The translations under genes were made by a program, and so were the position numbers. A DNA stretch of 14,427 nt from SIG588 sp045597045 (GTDB lineage Bacteria > Bacillota > Clostridia > Oscillospirales > Acutalibacteraceae), in NCBI GenBank assembly GCA_045597045.1, contig JAZODN010000143.1, forward strand, positions 1-14,427, written 5' to 3'. Positions 12,663 through 14,427 of this stretch are shown here, one piece after another (the first letter of the stretch is position 1; the number at the start of each line of letters is the position of its first letter). Under the pieces are notes generated by a model. The model searched no databases. It had not been told where the DNA came from and was given only the letters and a program-made list of their open reading frames with translations.

Positions 12663-13910
12663 ATGAACACAAAACTCCCCCCTTCCCCTATCGGCGGCAC
12701 TATCCGTGCGATCCCATCCAAATCCGACGTCCATCGGGTGCTTATCTGCGCTGCATTGTCTGACAAGGGGTGCACCTTTCCCCTCGCAGAACACTCCCAC
12801 GACATAGAGGCCACTATTCGCTGCTTATGTGCACTTGGTGCCGATATCACGGTGAACGGCAGCATGTGTCGCGTCGCCCCAATAACTACCCCCACATCCT
12901 CCCCCGTTTTGGATTGCGGCGAAAGCGGTTCCACACTCCGCTTCCTGCTACCCGTGGCGGCCGCACTCGGAACCAATGCCACCTTCGTAGGGCACGGCCG
13001 TCTTCCCGAACGCCCGATCGGCGACTTGCTGCACGCCCTGGCGACGCACGGTGTAACCGCCTCGGCCACACAACTCCCCTTCTCCTTGCGCGGCCAACTC
13101 CGCGGTGGGGAGTTTCACATTGCAGGCGACATCTCCTCGCAATACATTACCGGTTTGCTGCTGGCATTGCCGCTGACCGCCGAAGGCGGTTGCCTTACAC
13201 TGACCACTCCCTTGCAATCGCGCGGCTACGTTGATATGACCTGCCGCACCATGGCCCGTTTCGGTATAGCAATTGATGTAAACGGGGATAACTTTACAGT
13301 TGAGCCCGACATTGGTTACCACACCCCTTCTGCCGTCACAGTGGAGGGCGATTGGTCCAACGCCGCTTTTTGGCTTGCTGCCGGCGCAATAAGCCGCACG
13401 GTCACCGTAAACGGTTTGGATTTGACCTCCTTGCAGGGCGACCGCGCCATTCTGCCGCTGTTACAGGCCTTCGGCGCTGCTGTTTGGCAAGAAGGCGATG
13501 GGATCACCGTTTCTCCTGCCCCACTCACGGCGCAAGAAATCGACATGGAACATATTCCCGATTTGTTACCGCCGCTGGCGGTGGTGGCCGCCGTGGCAAA
13601 CGGCACCACACGATTATACCATGCGGCACGCTGCCGCTTGAAGGAATGCGACCGCATCCACGGTATGGCCGTGTTACTTCGCGCACTGGGTATCCGCACG
13701 GAAGAAGAGGCAGACACCCTCATCGTTCACGGAGGCACACTGCGCGGCGGCACGGTGGACAGCCAAAACGATCATCGGCTGGTAATGGCGGCGGCGCTCG
13801 CCGCCACCCGTTCAACCGATGCGGTAACGATCCTGCAAAGCGCAGCCGTCGCCAAATCTTACCCTGCATTCTTTACCCATTATCAACAACTGGGAGGGCA
13901 TGTATTATGA
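12663..13910 (+). CDS. aroA: 3-phosphoshikimate 1-carboxyvinyltransferase (EPSP synthase)
   Basis: Transfers the enolpyruvyl group of PEP to shikimate 3-phosphate. The 415-aa product is slightly short for the family (about 427). Visible motifs are SKSDVHR (19-25), the PEP-binding loop CGESGSTLRFLLP (85-97), GRLPERP (112-118), DISSQYITG (156-164), catalytic Asp300 in HIPDLLPPLAV, RLKECDRIHG with Glu328, and SQNDHRLVMA (367-376). The PEP-loop sequence differs from the E. coli LGNAGTAMRP form. The start is uncertain: a GTG at 12654 is in frame, but the GAAGGA site is too close to it. The ATG at 12663 is used here, with a weak GGTGA 5 nt upstream and 1 bp from the aroB stop, suggesting reinitiation. 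The end overlaps aroC by 4 bp. Confidence 0.95.
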   Translation: MNTKLPPSPIGGTIRAIPSKSDVHRVLICAALSDKGCTFPLAEHSHDIEATIRCLCALGADITVNGSMCRVAPITTPTSSPVLDCGESGSTLRFLLPVAAALGTNATFVGHGRLPERPIGDLLHALATHGVTASATQLPFSLRGQLRGGEFHIAGDISSQYITGLLLALPLTAEGGCLTLTTPLQSRGYVDMTCRTMARFGIAIDVNGDNFTVEPDIGYHTPSAVTVEGDWSNAAFWLAAGAISRTVTVNGLDLTSLQGDRAILPLLQAFGAAVWQEGDGITVSPAPLTAQEIDMEHIPDLLPPLAVVAAVANGTTRLYHAARCRLKECDRIHGMAVLLRALGIRTEEEADTLIVHGGTLRGGTVDSQNDHRLVMAAALAATRSTDAVTILQSAAVAKSYPAFFTHYQQLGGHVL

Positions 13911-14427
13911 GCTCACAATTCGGGAAACGTGTCAAAGTTTCGATCTTCGGACAATCTCACGGCGAAGCGATCGGTGCGGTGATTGAAGGGCTTCCTGCCG
14001 GTTTTGCGGTGGACGAAGCGGCGCTCGCGGCCTTTATGGCGCGGCGCGCCCCCGGCAACACACTGGCCACTTCGCGAAAGGAAGCAGATACACCCGCCTT
14101 CCTTTCGGGCCTTGTGAACGGCGTGACCTGCGGTGCACCGTTGTGTGCCGTTATCCAAAATACCGACACCCGTTCGGGCGATTATGCCGAACTGTGCGAT
14201 CTCCCTCGCCCCTCTCATGCCGATTACCCTGCCGCGGTAAAGCACCACGGGTTTGCCGACCTGCGCGGCGGAGGACATTTTTCCGGCCGACTTACCGCAC
14301 CGCTGTGTGTGGCAGGTGGTATAGCCCTGCAAATTTTGCAAAAAAACGGTATTGCGATCGGTGCGCATATAGCCTCGGTGGGCCACGTGAAGGATCGTCC
14401 GTTTGATCCCGTGGCAGTCTCTGCCGA
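13907..14427 (+). CDS. aroC: Chorismate synthase, 5' part (cut by window end)
   Basis: Removes phosphate from EPSP to give chorismate, using reduced FMN. The first 173 codons are present and open to the window end, roughly half of the usual 350-390 aa. Family motifs visible are GQSHGEAIG (15-23, with catalytic-type His18; Gln replaces the more common Glu of GESHG), RRAPGNTLATSRKEAD (46-61), RPSHADY (101-107) and LRGGGHFSGRLTAP (119-132), the last typical of clostridial enzymes. The ATG overlaps the aroA stop (ATGA, 4 bp) and has a GGAGGG site 8 nt upstream, so it is co-translated with aroA. The truncation is caused by the window, not by a mutation. Confidence 0.95.
   Translation, partial: MSSQFGKRVKVSIFGQSHGEAIGAVIEGLPAGFAVDEAALAAFMARRAPGNTLATSRKEADTPAFLSGLVNGVTCGAPLCAVIQNTDTRSGDYAELCDLPRPSHADYPAAVKHHGFADLRGGGHFSGRLTAPLCVAGGIALQILQKNGIAIGAHIASVGHVKDRPFDPVAVSA

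Noticed and set aside
13913..14386. 157-aa minus-strand frame in the last 500 bp
   Set aside because: It is antisense to the secure chorismate synthase gene, which is open to the window end, and has no recognisable domain.

Overview
The window looks like a chromosomal housekeeping segment from an anaerobic, moderately GC-rich, low-redundancy Firmicute, most likely a Clostridia/Oscillospiraceae-type bacterium. The reasons are Clostridia-style AGGAGG ribosome sites, compact co-directional operons, a SpoIID sporulation lytic transglycosylase, a long (about 450 aa) citrate synthase, a phosphoglycerate kinase with a charged N-domain insert, and chorismate and EPSP synthases with clostridial signature motifs. 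No genus is claimed. I see no mobile elements, CRISPR, tRNA or rRNA.

Layout. (1) 1-4020, minus strand: a glycolytic operon pgk-tpiA-gpmI. It is driven by a near-consensus promoter at 3923-3951 and ends in a strong intrinsic terminator at 118-159, with a terminator-like hairpin between tpiA and gpmI. (2) 3974-6530, minus strand: citrate synthase followed 16 bp later by an unrecognised protein with about 10 membrane segments. This unit has its own promoter (6502-6530) and terminator (3974-4020). (3) 6663-7658, plus strand: a spoIID-like gene divergent from citrate synthase. (4) 7664-9392, plus strand: a DEAD-box RNA helicase of RhlE type with a long basic, repeat-bearing tail and its own extended -10 promoter. 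(5) 9439 to the window end, plus strand: an aromatic amino acid operon aroF-tyrA-aroB-aroA-aroC, translationally coupled from tyrA onward and cut by the window edge inside aroC.

The most interesting part is the 318-bp gap between the helicase and aroF. It holds a consensus promoter, a 36-codon leader ORF with a good ribosome site and a Tyr-Tyr-Phe-Ser-Phe-Cys-Phe run (2 Tyr, 6 Phe), a hairpin directly after those codons, a possible antiterminator pairing, and a 13-bp perfect GC-containing terminator hairpin with a T run ending just before the aroF ribosome site. This has the parts of a ribosome-mediated (leader peptide) transcription attenuator sensing Phe/Tyr. In Firmicutes, amino acid operons are more usually controlled by T-box or protein-based mechanisms, and no T-box signature is visible here.

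How the parts work together: pgk, TIM and iPGM carry lower glycolysis towards phosphoenolpyruvate, which AroF condenses with erythrose-4-phosphate. AroB, AroA and AroC then lead to chorismate, and TyrA diverts prephenate to tyrosine. The leader would switch the whole operon according to Phe/Tyr supply, adding to the feedback control expected from the N-terminal regulatory domain of AroF.
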